Both the position numbers and the translations under genes were made by a program. The notes under the pieces are model-generated. The model saw only the letters and a program-made list of their open reading frames with translations. It had not been told where the DNA came from and did no database searches. Of a stretch of DNA of 64,000 nt, positions 9,010 through 17,336 are shown piece by piece (position 1 is the first letter of the stretch; every line of letters begins with the position of its first letter). The stretch comes from Rheinheimera riviphila (lineage in GTDB: Bacteria > Pseudomonadota > Gammaproteobacteria > Enterobacterales > Alteromonadaceae). The stretch is taken from NCBI RefSeq assembly GCF_004005945.1, contig NZ_SACS01000008.1, positions 62,001-126,000 of the forward strand, in the 5' to 3' direction.

Positions 9010-9204
9010 ATGTTGTTGTTATTATTGTCACCGCTCTGTAGTTGCTGGTTTTACGTGATGGCCAAACGCGCCGGATTAAAATCAATGCCCTGGGTATTGG
9101 CTGGTGCCGTGGTTGGGCCGCTGGCATTACCGTTATTTCAAAACCACAAGCGACTGGCGCTGCGTAAAGCACTAGGCCATGGCTTTGTGTGGTTTCGACC
9201 TTAA
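9010..9204 (+). CDS. Small membrane protein, unrecognised
   Basis: A 64-residue protein starting at ATG 9010, eight bases after AAGGG. The first helix is very hydrophobic ([16 protein letters not shown]) and is followed by [12 protein letters not shown] second hydrophobic stretch ([16 protein letters not shown]) then gives way to a basic, histidine-containing tail ([14 protein letters not shown]). It resembles small gammaproteobacterial proteins of the hairpin, two-helix type, but I cannot name the family. It lies alone between fadJ and the convergent hdfR, whose stop codon overlaps its own by a few bases. A promoter may lie in the fadJ terminator. The coding call rests on the good ribosome site and protein-like composition. 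Confidence 0.6.
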   Translation: MLLLLLSPLCSCWFYVMAKRAGLKSMPWVLAGAVVGPLALPLFQNHKRLALRKALGHGFVWFRP

Positions 9205-10010
9205 CCGGCGCTCAGCAGCATTGTGCTGCGTTGTAGCGTCGTTCGCCACAGTGTTGGCCAGCTGGCGTCAAGCTGACTATAAGCCCATACCGGAATTCGA
9301 ACTTCTGGCAATGCCAGTCGCTGTAGTTGTTTTTGGGCAACAGCATCACGCACCAGCCACAGCGGTAAATAAGCGCAGGCTTGATTTGCCAGCAGCCATT
9401 GCAGTAATACCGCAGGCTCGGCGCAGCTAAATTGCATTGCACTCTGCATAATGCGGGGCAGCTGCAATAGTCCCAATGAACCTTCCGGTTGCTGTTCGTG
9501 ATGAACGGTCGCCACCGCCACCAACTCCAGATAACCCAGACACAAGGCCTGCCACGGTTGTGGCTCGGGTAATTGTGACCCTAATATCACCATGCCATCT
9601 AGCGCCACCTGCGATTGCCTTGCCATAAATCCGGCGGGGATAAATTGCAGCTGGCATTGCTGCGCGCTACTGATCATCTGATTAAAATCTGCATCCTGAA
9701 ACAACACGCTTAGTTCAGAACTCAGGCAAAGCTGCAGTGGTTTGTCCGGATGATAATTTAAAGCGAGCTGCTGTTTTGCCGAGGCAATTGCGCTCAGCAC
9801 GGCCTGGGCATGCGGTAATAACATTTCACCGGCGGTGGTCAATTGGATGTTGTTTCGAAAGCGATTAAATAAGGTGACACCAAGGCTTTGTTCTAATTGA
9901 CGGATCCGAAAGCTAACGGCCGACTGAGTCAGGTACAGATTGTCAGCAGCTTTACCAAAGTGACGGGTTTTTTGGACTTCCAGAAAGGTTTTTAACAGCT
10001 CAGTATCCAA
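9201..10010 (-). CDS. hdfR: LysR-family regulator HdfR
   Basis: A 269-residue LysR regulator. The first 60 residues ([20 protein letters not shown], then [20 protein letters not shown]) match what I remember of E. coli HdfR almost residue for residue, and the gene faces maoP across a 129-bp gap as in enterobacteria. The N-terminal winged helix-turn-helix lies at about 1-60 and the periplasmic-binding-like effector domain follows. HdfR was described in E. coli as a repressor of flhDC and an activator of gltBD. The effector half here is much more diverged, so the regulon should not be assumed to be the same. Confidence 0.85.
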   Translation of the reverse strand: MDTELLKTFLEVQKTRHFGKAADNLYLTQSAVSFRIRQLEQSLGVTLFNRFRNNIQLTTAGEMLLPHAQAVLSAIASAKQQLALNYHPDKPLQLCLSSELSVLFQDADFNQMISSAQQCQLQFIPAGFMARQSQVALDGMVILGSQLPEPQPWQALCLGYLELVAVATVHHEQQPEGSLGLLQLPRIMQSAMQFSCAEPAVLLQWLLANQACAYLPLWLVRDAVAQKQLQRLALPEVRIPVWAYSQLDASWPTLWRTTLQRSTMLLSAG

Positions 10011-10031
10011 AGCGGATCCTTATTAATTTTC

Positions 10032-10063
10032 ATCGTAACCATAAAAAATATTTGTTTTACGAT
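10032..10063. promoter_or_regulatory. Inverted repeat in the hdfR-maoP gap (operator or maoS candidate region)
   Basis: The 7-bp arms ATCGTAA (10032-10038) and TTACGAT (10057-10063) are perfect complements 18 bp apart, in the 129-bp region between divergent hdfR and maoP. LysR regulators bind dyads of this kind in their own divergent promoters. In E. coli this same gap also holds the 17-bp maoS site used by MaoP. I cannot tell from sequence alone which, if either, applies. Confidence 0.4.
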
Positions 10064-10139
10064 CGGAATTTTGTTTACCATACTCCGCACAGTTTAATTG
10101 GGATAGCTTTAGATTCAACGAGATCAGGGGAAAAAAGTG

Positions 10140-10487
10140 ATGCAGCAAAGTTTTGTGGCTAAACGTCGCTTTTTTGATGACCGTAATTTCCCGAAAGGGT
10201 TTACGCGTTCAGGACGGTTTACGCTGGCAGAGGGCAATCTGCTGGAGAAACATGGTGCAGCGATGCTTGAGCTGGAAGAAGGTACCCGCCAGCCTACAAG
10301 TGCTGAAGAGCAACGATTTGTGTTGGTTTGCCGCGGTGAAGCGGAAGCCGAGTCCAGTTACGAGAAAGTCTGGACTAAGTATAAAAAGAATGTTCAGGAG
10401 AAGAAAAAGTTTCATACCGTTTTTGGTAAAAAGCGGATTGCCGATGGCAGCGATGACTTTTCTTTTGTTGAGACTGACAACGATTAA
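10140..10487 (+). CDS. maoP: Macrodomain Ori organisation protein MaoP (YifE family)
   Basis: A 115-residue protein. The conserved family layout is clear: RRFFDDRNFPKGFTRSGRFT at the N-terminus, then an LLEKHG block, a FVLVCRGE block, and VWTKY near the middle with KFHTVFG before an acidic tail. I recognise it as MaoP, formerly YifE. In E. coli it acts with the cis site maoS to keep the Ori region of the chromosome constrained as a macrodomain. ATG 10140 is preferred over GTG 10137 because it is better spaced from AGGGG and matches the family N-terminus. It sits divergently from hdfR, the conserved arrangement. A 51-codon membrane gene follows 42 bp later. Confidence 0.88.
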   Translation: MQQSFVAKRRFFDDRNFPKGFTRSGRFTLAEGNLLEKHGAAMLELEEGTRQPTSAEEQRFVLVCRGEAEAESSYEKVWTKYKKNVQEKKKFHTVFGKKRIADGSDDFSFVETDND

Positions 10488-10529
10488 GCGACAGGCTTAA
10501 GCCATTGGCTGACAAAGAAGGAGTTGAGG

Positions 10530-10685
10530 TTGGACGAGTTTTTCACAAGATTATTAAATCCCGGCGTGCTGGTATTTTTAATTCCGTTAGCAGGGATTGG
10601 GATCGGCGGCCTGAAAATGTGGCTGAATCACCAAGAGCGGATGGAAAAAATTCGGCAGGGTATTGACCCGGATCGCAATTCTTAA
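10530..10685 (+). CDS. 51-residue membrane micro-protein with TTG start
   Basis: An unlisted small gene: TTG at 10530 lies six bases after a perfect AAGGAG (10518-10523). The product has one membrane helix (GVLVFLIPLAGIGIGGLKMW) followed by an amphipathic, charged segment NHQERMEKIRQGIDPD. The pattern of one helix then a short HQERMEKIR-type stretch recurs in small proteins of unknown function that I cannot name. It sits 42 bp downstream of maoP and upstream of a terminator, so it is probably cotranscribed. Strong ribosome site and protein-like composition support it; the non-ATG start lowers certainty. Confidence 0.65.
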   Translation: MDEFFTRLLNPGVLVFLIPLAGIGIGGLKMWLNHQERMEKIRQGIDPDRNS

Positions 10686-10744
10686 TTGTCAGTCAACCAA
10701 TGACCAGCAACGGTTCTGCAGATAAACTGGAGGCCGGTTGAAAT

Positions 10745-10770
10745 AAAAAAGGAGCTTAGGCTCCTTTTTT
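10745..10770. terminator. Bidirectional Rho-independent terminator
   Basis: Stem GGAGC / GCTCC with loop TTAG is extended by six A and six T on either side, so it works in both directions. It lies between the maoP operon (plus) and the GGDEF-EAL gene (minus, ends 10827). Confidence 0.85.
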
Positions 10771-10826
10771 ATTGGTTTCGAAATGGTGGGGCGTGGTGGC
10801 GCTTATTATCTTTTTGGCAAGAATGA

Positions 10827-13076
10827 TTACAGTGCTGCCGGCACCGCCGCCAGTTTCGGCTTGTGCTGCTTCTGATCTTGCAAGAACTGCGTGAAATCAG
10901 CGGCTGACAGAGGTTTACTGTAGAAATAACCCTGAATAATTTCACAGCGCAGTTGCTTTAATTGCTGCAGTTGTTCGGCGTATTCAACACCTTCAGCGAC
11001 CACCGTCAGGCTTAAGTTGTGAGCAATAGTGACAATGGTATCGACCATATTGCGGCCACGGGCGGTATTCATATCGTCGATAAAGGCTTTATCTATCTTC
11101 AGCGTATTGAGCGGAAATTGCTTTAAGTACGCCAGCGAAGAATAGCCGGTACCGAAGTCATCCATGGCCAGGTGAATGCCGCGGGCGCGGAGTTTTTTCA
11201 TGGTATCAATCGCCATTTTCGGCGATTGCATCACGGTGCCTTCGGTGATTTCTAGTTCAAGATGGTACGAGGGCAGTTCGCTTTGCTGCAGCACATCGTC
11301 GATTTGTTCACACAAATACGGCAGCATAAACTGTTTGACCGATAAGTTCACCGCAACCCGGCCATGGAATAAACCCTGATCAATCCAGCGTTTCACATCC
11401 ATACAGGCTTTACGCAGCACCACTTCACCAATTTCAACAATCTGACCGGTTTCTTCCGACACCGGAATAAAGGACGCCGGGCTGATTAGACCGCGTTTGG
11501 GTGTGATAAACCGCACCAACGCTTCCATACCCACCAACTGACCACTGAGGATGTCCATTTTCGGCTGATAGTACACGGTAAAATAATCTTCCTTTAAACC
11601 ATGGCGGATCAGGTTTTCCAGCTGTAGTCGTTTTACCGCCAGTTTGTTCATTGAATCGTTAAAGAACAGATAACGGTTGGCACCATCACTTTTAGCATGA
11701 TACATCGCGGTATCGGCGTTACGCAGCAAGGCTTCCGGATCGGTGCCGTCTTCCGGGTACAACACAATGCCGATACTGCTGGTGATCGCCAGTTCATGCT
11801 GATTGATGAAAAAAGGTAAATTAATCTGTTTAATCAGCTCTTTCGCCATCGAGGTGATGGTATGAATATCGTTGGTATTTTCCAGTAAAATGGCAAATTC
11901 ATCCCCACCGAGCCGGTACAACCGCTCTTTTTGCCGGGTTAAAATTGTCAGCCGTTCTGCCAGTTTAATCAGCAAAGAGTCACCCAACTGATGACCGAGC
12001 GAGTCGTTGATTTTTTTGAAGTTATCTAAATCGAATACCAATAACGCATGTTTTACTTCACGTTCTACCAGCCGGCTCAATTCGGCTGAGAATAAAGCGC
12101 GGTTTGGCAGGCCGGTTAAAGTGTCAGAATTAGCCAAACGGCTGAGTTCGGCTTCTTTACGTTTACGTTCGGAAATATCGGAAAACACCGCCACATACTG
12201 GGTAATGTGCTGATGGTCGTCTTTAACCACGTCAAAGTTCAGCTCAGCCTGGTAAATTTCGCCGCCTATGCGCTGATCCTGAATTTCGCCTTGCCAGACA
12301 CCTTGCGCCTGCAACACCAGGCCAATTTCCTGTAAAAAGCGGTTAGGATACATCGCCAGATCAAACGGCTTTTTAATCACTTGTTCACGGCTTTTACCGG
12401 TGATGGTGGTAAAAGAATGGTTCACTTCAATGACCACAAAGTTGGTGTCGCAAATAACGACTGCGTCTGAAATGTTTTCCAGGCACCGGGCAAACAATTC
12501 GAGCCGTTCTTCAGTGTGTTTTAACAGTTGAATATTTTTCAAGGTACCGGTCATCCGGGTTGCTACACCGTCGGAATCGATACTAACGACTTTGCCGCGG
12601 TCAAGCACCCAAACCCAGCCGCCATCTGAAGCGCGTAAACGATACGCTGCTTCGAAATATGGTGATGTACCGGCTAGATGCTGATAAAGATGTTCTGTAA
12701 CCCGTTCTAAATCGTTGGGATGGATCTGGTCGCGGTTAGGCGGGAATTGATTGGTTTCAGGTTTCAGTTCAACCGGATGTTGCCAGGAGCTGGAACGATA
12801 CAAAGTGCCGGAGCCGATGTTCCAGTCCCACAATTCATCACCGCTGCCCCATAAACTCAACCGTAACCGCTCTTCACTTTGCTCAAGGCGGTTTTGGTAA
12901 CGACGCATTTTCAAAATAGATAGGTGGGCGAGTAACAATGCGCCGAATGAAAACAACAAGATACATGACAGCACATAGGGCATGGTTGTTTGCCAGTCAA
13001 GGGCAAAACAGGGCAAAGATACTAAACTCAGGCTAATGATGACTAGGTAAATGCCTGTTTTCTTTTTATTATTCAC
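10827..13076 (-). CDS. PAS-GGDEF-EAL membrane protein (c-di-GMP metabolism)
   Basis: A 749-residue protein from GTG 13076. A longer in-frame TTG start at 13142 is unlikely because a consensus-like promoter (13110-13136) lies inside that extension. The N-terminus NNKKKTGIYLVI is a signal-anchor helix, with a second helix at about 35-55. Two PAS domains follow (about 67-185 and 195-310). The GGDEF domain has an intact RLGGDEFAILLEN. The EAL domain has the hallmark GMEALVRF, MDDFGTGYSSL, KIDK and VAEGVE motifs, so phosphodiesterase activity is likely. Both catalytic signatures are intact, so the net effect on cyclic di-GMP cannot be read from sequence. Membrane anchoring and PAS domains imply an input signal. 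Confidence 0.9.
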   Translation of the reverse strand: MNNKKKTGIYLVIISLSLVSLPCFALDWQTTMPYVLSCILLFSFGALLLAHLSILKMRRYQNRLEQSEERLRLSLWGSGDELWDWNIGSGTLYRSSSWQHPVELKPETNQFPPNRDQIHPNDLERVTEHLYQHLAGTSPYFEAAYRLRASDGGWVWVLDRGKVVSIDSDGVATRMTGTLKNIQLLKHTEERLELFARCLENISDAVVICDTNFVVIEVNHSFTTITGKSREQVIKKPFDLAMYPNRFLQEIGLVLQAQGVWQGEIQDQRIGGEIYQAELNFDVVKDDHQHITQYVAVFSDISERKRKEAELSRLANSDTLTGLPNRALFSAELSRLVEREVKHALLVFDLDNFKKINDSLGHQLGDSLLIKLAERLTILTRQKERLYRLGGDEFAILLENTNDIHTITSMAKELIKQINLPFFINQHELAITSSIGIVLYPEDGTDPEALLRNADTAMYHAKSDGANRYLFFNDSMNKLAVKRLQLENLIRHGLKEDYFTVYYQPKMDILSGQLVGMEALVRFITPKRGLISPASFIPVSEETGQIVEIGEVVLRKACMDVKRWIDQGLFHGRVAVNLSVKQFMLPYLCEQIDDVLQQSELPSYHLELEITEGTVMQSPKMAIDTMKKLRARGIHLAMDDFGTGYSSLAYLKQFPLNTLKIDKAFIDDMNTARGRNMVDTIVTIAHNLSLTVVAEGVEYAEQLQQLKQLRCEIIQGYFYSKPLSAADFTQFLQDQKQHKPKLAAVPAAL

Positions 13077-13109
13077 ACATCTACACGTCAGGTTGGCTGT
13101 TGCAAACAA

Positions 13110-13136
13110 ATTATATAAATTTACTAACGCTGTCAA
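13110..13136 (-). promoter_or_regulatory. Sigma-70 promoter of the GGDEF-EAL gene
   Basis: On the minus strand, TTGACA (13136-13131) and TATAAT (13115-13110) are both perfect hexamers, separated by 15 bp, which is shorter than the optimal 17. Transcription would start near 13103, just upstream of the GTG codon at 13076, supporting that start. Confidence 0.6.
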
Positions 13137-13150
13137 AGCCAATCTGCTAC

Positions 13151-13222
13151 GCCCGTCATCTTTGAAGTCGCAGGGTTGTTGCCTGCGCTCGCCGGTCGAC
13201 CTGCGACATCAAAGGTTTAGCG
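13151..13222. repeat. Short inverted-repeat element, copy B (lacks the ATACCC ends)
   Basis: Arms of the type TTTGAAGTCGCAGG (left) and CCTGCGACATCAAA (right) flank a small centre. The left part, GCCCGTCATCTTTGAAG, resembles the inner part of copies C and D (CCCGTCATCCTTGA), but the outer ATACCC/GGGTAT ends are missing. It lies in the divergent-free gap between the pitrilysin stop and the GGDEF-EAL promoter. Confidence 0.55.
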
Positions 13223-13266
13223 CACAAGTAGACCCCGTTAAGGGTACGAATAAGCATATTGTTGCA

Positions 13267-16044
13267 TTAATGGTCATCATCTTGCTGCAACCTTAGTTGC
13301 CCGCTGAGTTCTTTCACCGACAGTTGTTGCATATGGCTATGTGCTGGCGCCGGGCCGGTGGCAAGAAAGATCGCGTCGTACTCCGGAGCCAGTAAGGTGT
13401 AACAGAACTCGATAAACTGCGCCAAAGTCAGTTGCTCTAGCTGCTGCTGAATTTGACTGGCCAACTGACATTCAGCATCGCCCTGACCAATCGCCAGCCA
13501 CACCCGTTTTGCTCTGCTGCTCAGGCTATTATCCCGTTCTTTAATTTGTCCTTGTAGACTGAGTTTTAATTCAGCAAATTCTTCAGCGGTTATTTCCGGT
13601 AATTCTTCGAGGAATTTACGGTAAAAAATCAAAGTGGCGTAGTACAAATCGGCCGGCGCAGTTTTGGGCGATTGGACGTAAAACGCAATGCCGGGTTTTA
13701 AATTCATCGGCACATAACCGGTGCCGACCAAATATCCCAGCTGCTGTTCGGTGCGAAGCGCATGAAAATATTCGGGGGATACCAAATGATTCATCAGCAT
13801 AAATAGCGCCATACTTTGCGGCGAACGTTGTTGCGCTGGCAGGTAAATCACCAGCGCGTTGTCGTCCTGACAGATTGGCAACTCCAACCACACCGGGCCT
13901 AACTGCGCGGTACTGTAACTTTGTTTGGGCAGCTTGCTGCAAATGGCTGGCGCCTGCTGCAGCCATTGCAGCAACTGGTGTTGCAGCGCCTGCACATTCA
14001 GTTCCGTCCAGTTGCCAAGCATCATCGCTTCCAGATGCAATTGGCCAAACATTTGGGCGCTGAAACGCTCAAAATCAGCAAAGCTGGTCGCAGCAAGAAT
14101 GACTGCTAACTGATCGGCTTCCGGGTTTAACGGTTGCAACAGCGCCGATAACTTACTGAATAACTGACTGATCGGTTTACTGCGGGCGTTATTTTGCCAA
14201 TGCTGAACCAGTTGCCGCTGCATTTCGAAAAAACGTTCTGGCTGAAATTGCTGACGTGGGAGTTGTTCCAGTAAATCTTTGACCAGTGCAATCTGATTGC
14301 CGGATAAGCCGCTGGTGTGCAGGGTCAGGCCATGTTGTTGCACATACAGGTTGTAATGCAATCCGGCGGTGGTTGCGGCATAAAATTGCTCGTTAACCTG
14401 ATCTAAAAACAGTTCCAGCCATAATTTGGTTAGCGCTAGCTGGGTCAAATCCTGCACCGTATTTGGCAGGGTCAGCTGGACAAAAATATGGCCTTTGGGC
14501 GATTGAAACTCGGCATCTGGTTTAAACCATAGCGTCATCGCTTCATTTTCAAAATAGCGGACTGGTTTTTCGAAGGTCGCTTCACTGCCCAGTAACTCAA
14601 GTTTCGCCACCAGATAAGGGTTGTAGCCAGGCAGGCGGTAATCGGCTGTCACGGGCGCTTGTGTTAAACGAGCCAGCAGTTCAGGCGTGACGGCGATTTG
14701 ACTATAAGGCGTGTGATACCAACGGGCCTGGCGGTCGACCGCAACGTCCGGCGCAATCAACATCAATCGCAGATTATCGGCGCTAAAATAGCTCAAAAGC
14801 TGGTGATATAGCTCCGGTGGCGGCAGTTCCATCCGGTAATCGCCAAACACATAATCTTCAATCGGATAATGCTGCAGATTGACAGCGAGGTCGCTGGCCA
14901 GCTGCAGCGGGGCTTTCATTTCCTGATAAATAAAACTCCATTCCACCAATTGCTGCCGTTCACTGAACAAGGTTTCTGGAAAAGGTTGTTGTTTGAGCAT
15001 CGCCAGATAACTGAAGCTTTCGAGCAGGATCTGTTCTTGCTGCAGCATCCCTTCCGGCATCAATTCAAACGACAAGGTGAAATCTTTGTAATTGCTGCCG
15101 TCAATACCACCGCCAGCACTCATCGCATTCACCCAGCCTTTGGCTTTCAGGCCACTTAATAATGAACCTGGACCTTCATCGCCGAGTAGATGCGCCAGAA
15201 AACTGACTAGTTTAAAGCGATACCAGGGCTGAATATCCGGCAAAGCGAAACTCAGCACAAAACGTTGGGTCGGTTTATGCGGTTGGATATTCAGTTGAAT
15301 GCCCAGATGCTCAGCCAGATACAACGGCTGACTGAGTGACGATTTCGCTGGCAAATGGCTTGGCAGCTTTGCAAAAAGCTCCGTTGCCCATTGTTGCTGT
15401 TCGTCAAGTGGCGCCGCGGACACCAGCACCAGCGTCATCCGGCTGGCACTATATTGTTGCTGATAAAAATCGCGCACCGCTTGTTGCGCGGTTTGACCAG
15501 GTCTGTCGTCGAGCGTGGACAAATTACCTACCGAAAACTTCGCAAAAGGGTGCAATGGATTAATGCTTTCTTTATGCGCCTGATAAATGCGTCGGCCATC
15601 GTCTTTGAGTTTCATTGAAAATTCGGCTTCGATGGCTTGACGTTCTTTGTCGACTGCTTCGTCGCTAAATAGTGGTGCGCCCAGCATATCGGCGAACCGA
15701 TGCAGGCCTTGCGGGAAGTGACGGTGTTCGATATCAAAATAAAAGCAGCTGTGTTCGGTGCCGGTCCAGGCATTGTGACTACCGCCGTGACCGGCGATAA
15801 ATTGTTGATAACTGCCGGCGTCCGGGAATTCGCGGGAGCCTAAAAACACTAAATGTTCGAGGAAGTGCGCCAGACCTTCGCGATCGGACGGGTCGTCAAA
15901 ATGGCCGACATTCACCGCCATCGCCGCTGCACTTTTTTCGGCGTCCGGTTGTTCGACCAATAACACCCGTAAACCGTTATCGAGAGTCAGCGGAAGATAG
16001 CAGCGATGGTCGTTAGGGCTTTGCACTACATGGCTTTTTTTCAA
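13267..16044 (-). CDS. M16 zinc metallopeptidase, pitrilysin/insulinase family
   Basis: A 925-residue protein, full length for the M16A subfamily. The inverted zinc motif HFLEH lies at 60-64 and the distal ligand Glu141 in RQAIEAEF is spaced exactly as in pitrilysin. The first domain also has LVFLGS and HNAWTGTEHSCFYFDI. The second half shows the family's inactive domains with the LRTEQQLGYLV block near 735-745. No signal peptide is visible, so this copy is probably cytoplasmic, unlike periplasmic E. coli pitrilysin. It would degrade short peptides enclosed between its two halves. It faces sixA (start 16217) divergently. The name ptrA is not assigned because of the missing signal peptide. Confidence 0.9.
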   Translation of the reverse strand: MKKSHVVQSPNDHRCYLPLTLDNGLRVLLVEQPDAEKSAAAMAVNVGHFDDPSDREGLAHFLEHLVFLGSREFPDAGSYQQFIAGHGGSHNAWTGTEHSCFYFDIEHRHFPQGLHRFADMLGAPLFSDEAVDKERQAIEAEFSMKLKDDGRRIYQAHKESINPLHPFAKFSVGNLSTLDDRPGQTAQQAVRDFYQQQYSASRMTLVLVSAAPLDEQQQWATELFAKLPSHLPAKSSLSQPLYLAEHLGIQLNIQPHKPTQRFVLSFALPDIQPWYRFKLVSFLAHLLGDEGPGSLLSGLKAKGWVNAMSAGGGIDGSNYKDFTLSFELMPEGMLQQEQILLESFSYLAMLKQQPFPETLFSERQQLVEWSFIYQEMKAPLQLASDLAVNLQHYPIEDYVFGDYRMELPPPELYHQLLSYFSADNLRLMLIAPDVAVDRQARWYHTPYSQIAVTPELLARLTQAPVTADYRLPGYNPYLVAKLELLGSEATFEKPVRYFENEAMTLWFKPDAEFQSPKGHIFVQLTLPNTVQDLTQLALTKLWLELFLDQVNEQFYAATTAGLHYNLYVQQHGLTLHTSGLSGNQIALVKDLLEQLPRQQFQPERFFEMQRQLVQHWQNNARSKPISQLFSKLSALLQPLNPEADQLAVILAATSFADFERFSAQMFGQLHLEAMMLGNWTELNVQALQHQLLQWLQQAPAICSKLPKQSYSTAQLGPVWLELPICQDDNALVIYLPAQQRSPQSMALFMLMNHLVSPEYFHALRTEQQLGYLVGTGYVPMNLKPGIAFYVQSPKTAPADLYYATLIFYRKFLEELPEITAEEFAELKLSLQGQIKERDNSLSSRAKRVWLAIGQGDAECQLASQIQQQLEQLTLAQFIEFCYTLLAPEYDAIFLATGPAPAHSHMQQLSVKELSGQLRLQQDDDH

Positions 16045-16216
16045 TTCAGGCCTCGTGTTATGGCAAATCTGGACGAGTAAAACCGCTTCTCATCATATCG
16101 AATAGGAATATAAAGCTGAAATTTTATGCTTTATTAACAGTTACTGTGACAGCAATCTTTCATTATCATAGCGCACTCTTTTCGCGTTGGGCGCGAAGTT
16201 GTCAACGGTGTACACA

Positions 16217-16708
16217 ATGGTCAATCTGGTTATCATGCGGCACGGCGAAGCCGAGCCACTCAGCAGTCAGGATAGTCAACGGCAATTAACCGCCAAAGGC
16301 AGAGCCGAAGTCAGTCAGATGGCCCAGTGGCTGTCACAACATTATCAAAGCCTGGATTGGGTTGTCTGCAGTCCATTTGTCCGTACCCGGCAAACCGCCG
16401 AACTGATGTTGACACATCAAAACAACAACACGCAATTTGAAATTCTGCCGGAACTGGTACCGGAGGGCGATTGCCATCAAGTGCAACTCTACATTCACGC
16501 CAGACTGGAACAGAACCCAGACGCTCGGTTTTTGCTGGTTTCGCATATGCCGCTGGTCAGTTTTCTGGTCGAAACTTTTACTAAAAACGGCTGCACACCG
16601 GTATTTGAAACATCTGGTTTAGTGTGTATCGACTATCGGCCACCGGCTGCCGGCAAACTGCTGGAACGGATGGCTCCTTCTGACTTAAAACTGATTACTG
16701 CCAGTTAA
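16217..16708 (+). CDS. sixA: Phosphohistidine phosphatase SixA
   Basis: A 163-residue histidine phosphatase. The RHG motif (LVIMRHGEAE, catalytic His9) stands at the extreme N-terminus, as in SixA. The second histidine is in LVSHMPLVSFL. I chose ATG 16217 over a TTG at 16187 because it puts the motif at the usual distance; neither has a strong ribosome site. SixA dephosphorylates histidine phosphotransfer domains such as ArcB or PTSNtr components. Its place between fadIJ and smrB-prmB-aroC matches the order in enterobacteria. Confidence 0.9.
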   Translation: MVNLVIMRHGEAEPLSSQDSQRQLTAKGRAEVSQMAQWLSQHYQSLDWVVCSPFVRTRQTAELMLTHQNNNTQFEILPELVPEGDCHQVQLYIHARLEQNPDARFLLVSHMPLVSFLVETFTKNGCTPVFETSGLVCIDYRPPAAGKLLERMAPSDLKLITAS

Positions 16709-16754
16709 GACTATGGGTTCACTGCTGAGCTGCTTCCAGGTATCGGGCTGGCTG

Positions 16755-17300
16755 TTAACGCATGTCCGGCGTTTTATCCGGTGTTTTTAACAGCACTAGT
16801 AAAGCACCATCGCGGCCCCAATGAGTTGGCGCGGTGTGAAAAGCCCGCACATTTGGGTGTTGAATAAGCCAATTTGGTACTTTGCGCGCCAGAATGCCAG
16901 TGCCTTTGCCATGCACAATACAGGCGCAGTTAAAATGTTGTTGTTGACAGTAGGCCAGTAAACCGGCGAGTTCGGTTTTGGCCTCTAATTGAGTGAGACC
17001 ATGTAAATCCAATACCACAGCGGGCTGAAACTCACCGCGTTTTAAGTTTTTCGCCAGATGAGGGTCTTCGCCCGGCTGCACATAACGGATGATGCTGCCG
17101 TCTGCCTGATAACCTTCAAATTCATCAGAGAAATAGAATAAATGGCGTGTTTCGGGCTCTGCAGACGTCTTTACGGATGTTTTTTTGTTGCGGGGCAGGC
17201 GGGCAGGCGGTATCTTGTCCTGCGCCAAAGGGCGCGCTCCGGTGATTGCGTCCCGGAACTGCTGGATTTCTTCTTCGTTAGGTAACTTAGGCTTGCTCAT
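16755..17300 (-). CDS. smrB: Ribosome rescue endonuclease SmrB
   Basis: A 181-residue protein with a C-terminal Smr domain: LDLHGLTQLEAK, then CIVHGKGTGIL, and HWGRDGALLVLL at the end. The N-terminus (MSKPKLPNEEE) is acidic and helical, as in SmrB. I chose ATG 17300, since the longer in-frame start at 17348 would run into prmB. SmrB cleaves mRNA 5' of stalled, collided ribosomes to start tmRNA rescue. It is divergent from prmB with a 36-bp gap, the usual arrangement. Confidence 0.9.
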   Translation of the reverse strand: MSKPKLPNEEEIQQFRDAITGARPLAQDKIPPARLPRNKKTSVKTSAEPETRHLFYFSDEFEGYQADGSIIRYVQPGEDPHLAKNLKRGEFQPAVVLDLHGLTQLEAKTELAGLLAYCQQQHFNCACIVHGKGTGILARKVPNWLIQHPNVRAFHTAPTHWGRDGALLVLLKTPDKTPDMR

Positions 17301-17336
17301 AGCGCGCAAGTCTACCCAAAGAGCTAAGTTAAATAA

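Noticed and set aside
13077-13142. TTG-start extension of the GGDEF-EAL protein
   Set aside because: A consensus-like promoter on the minus strand lies inside the extension, and the signal-anchor begins right after GTG 13076.
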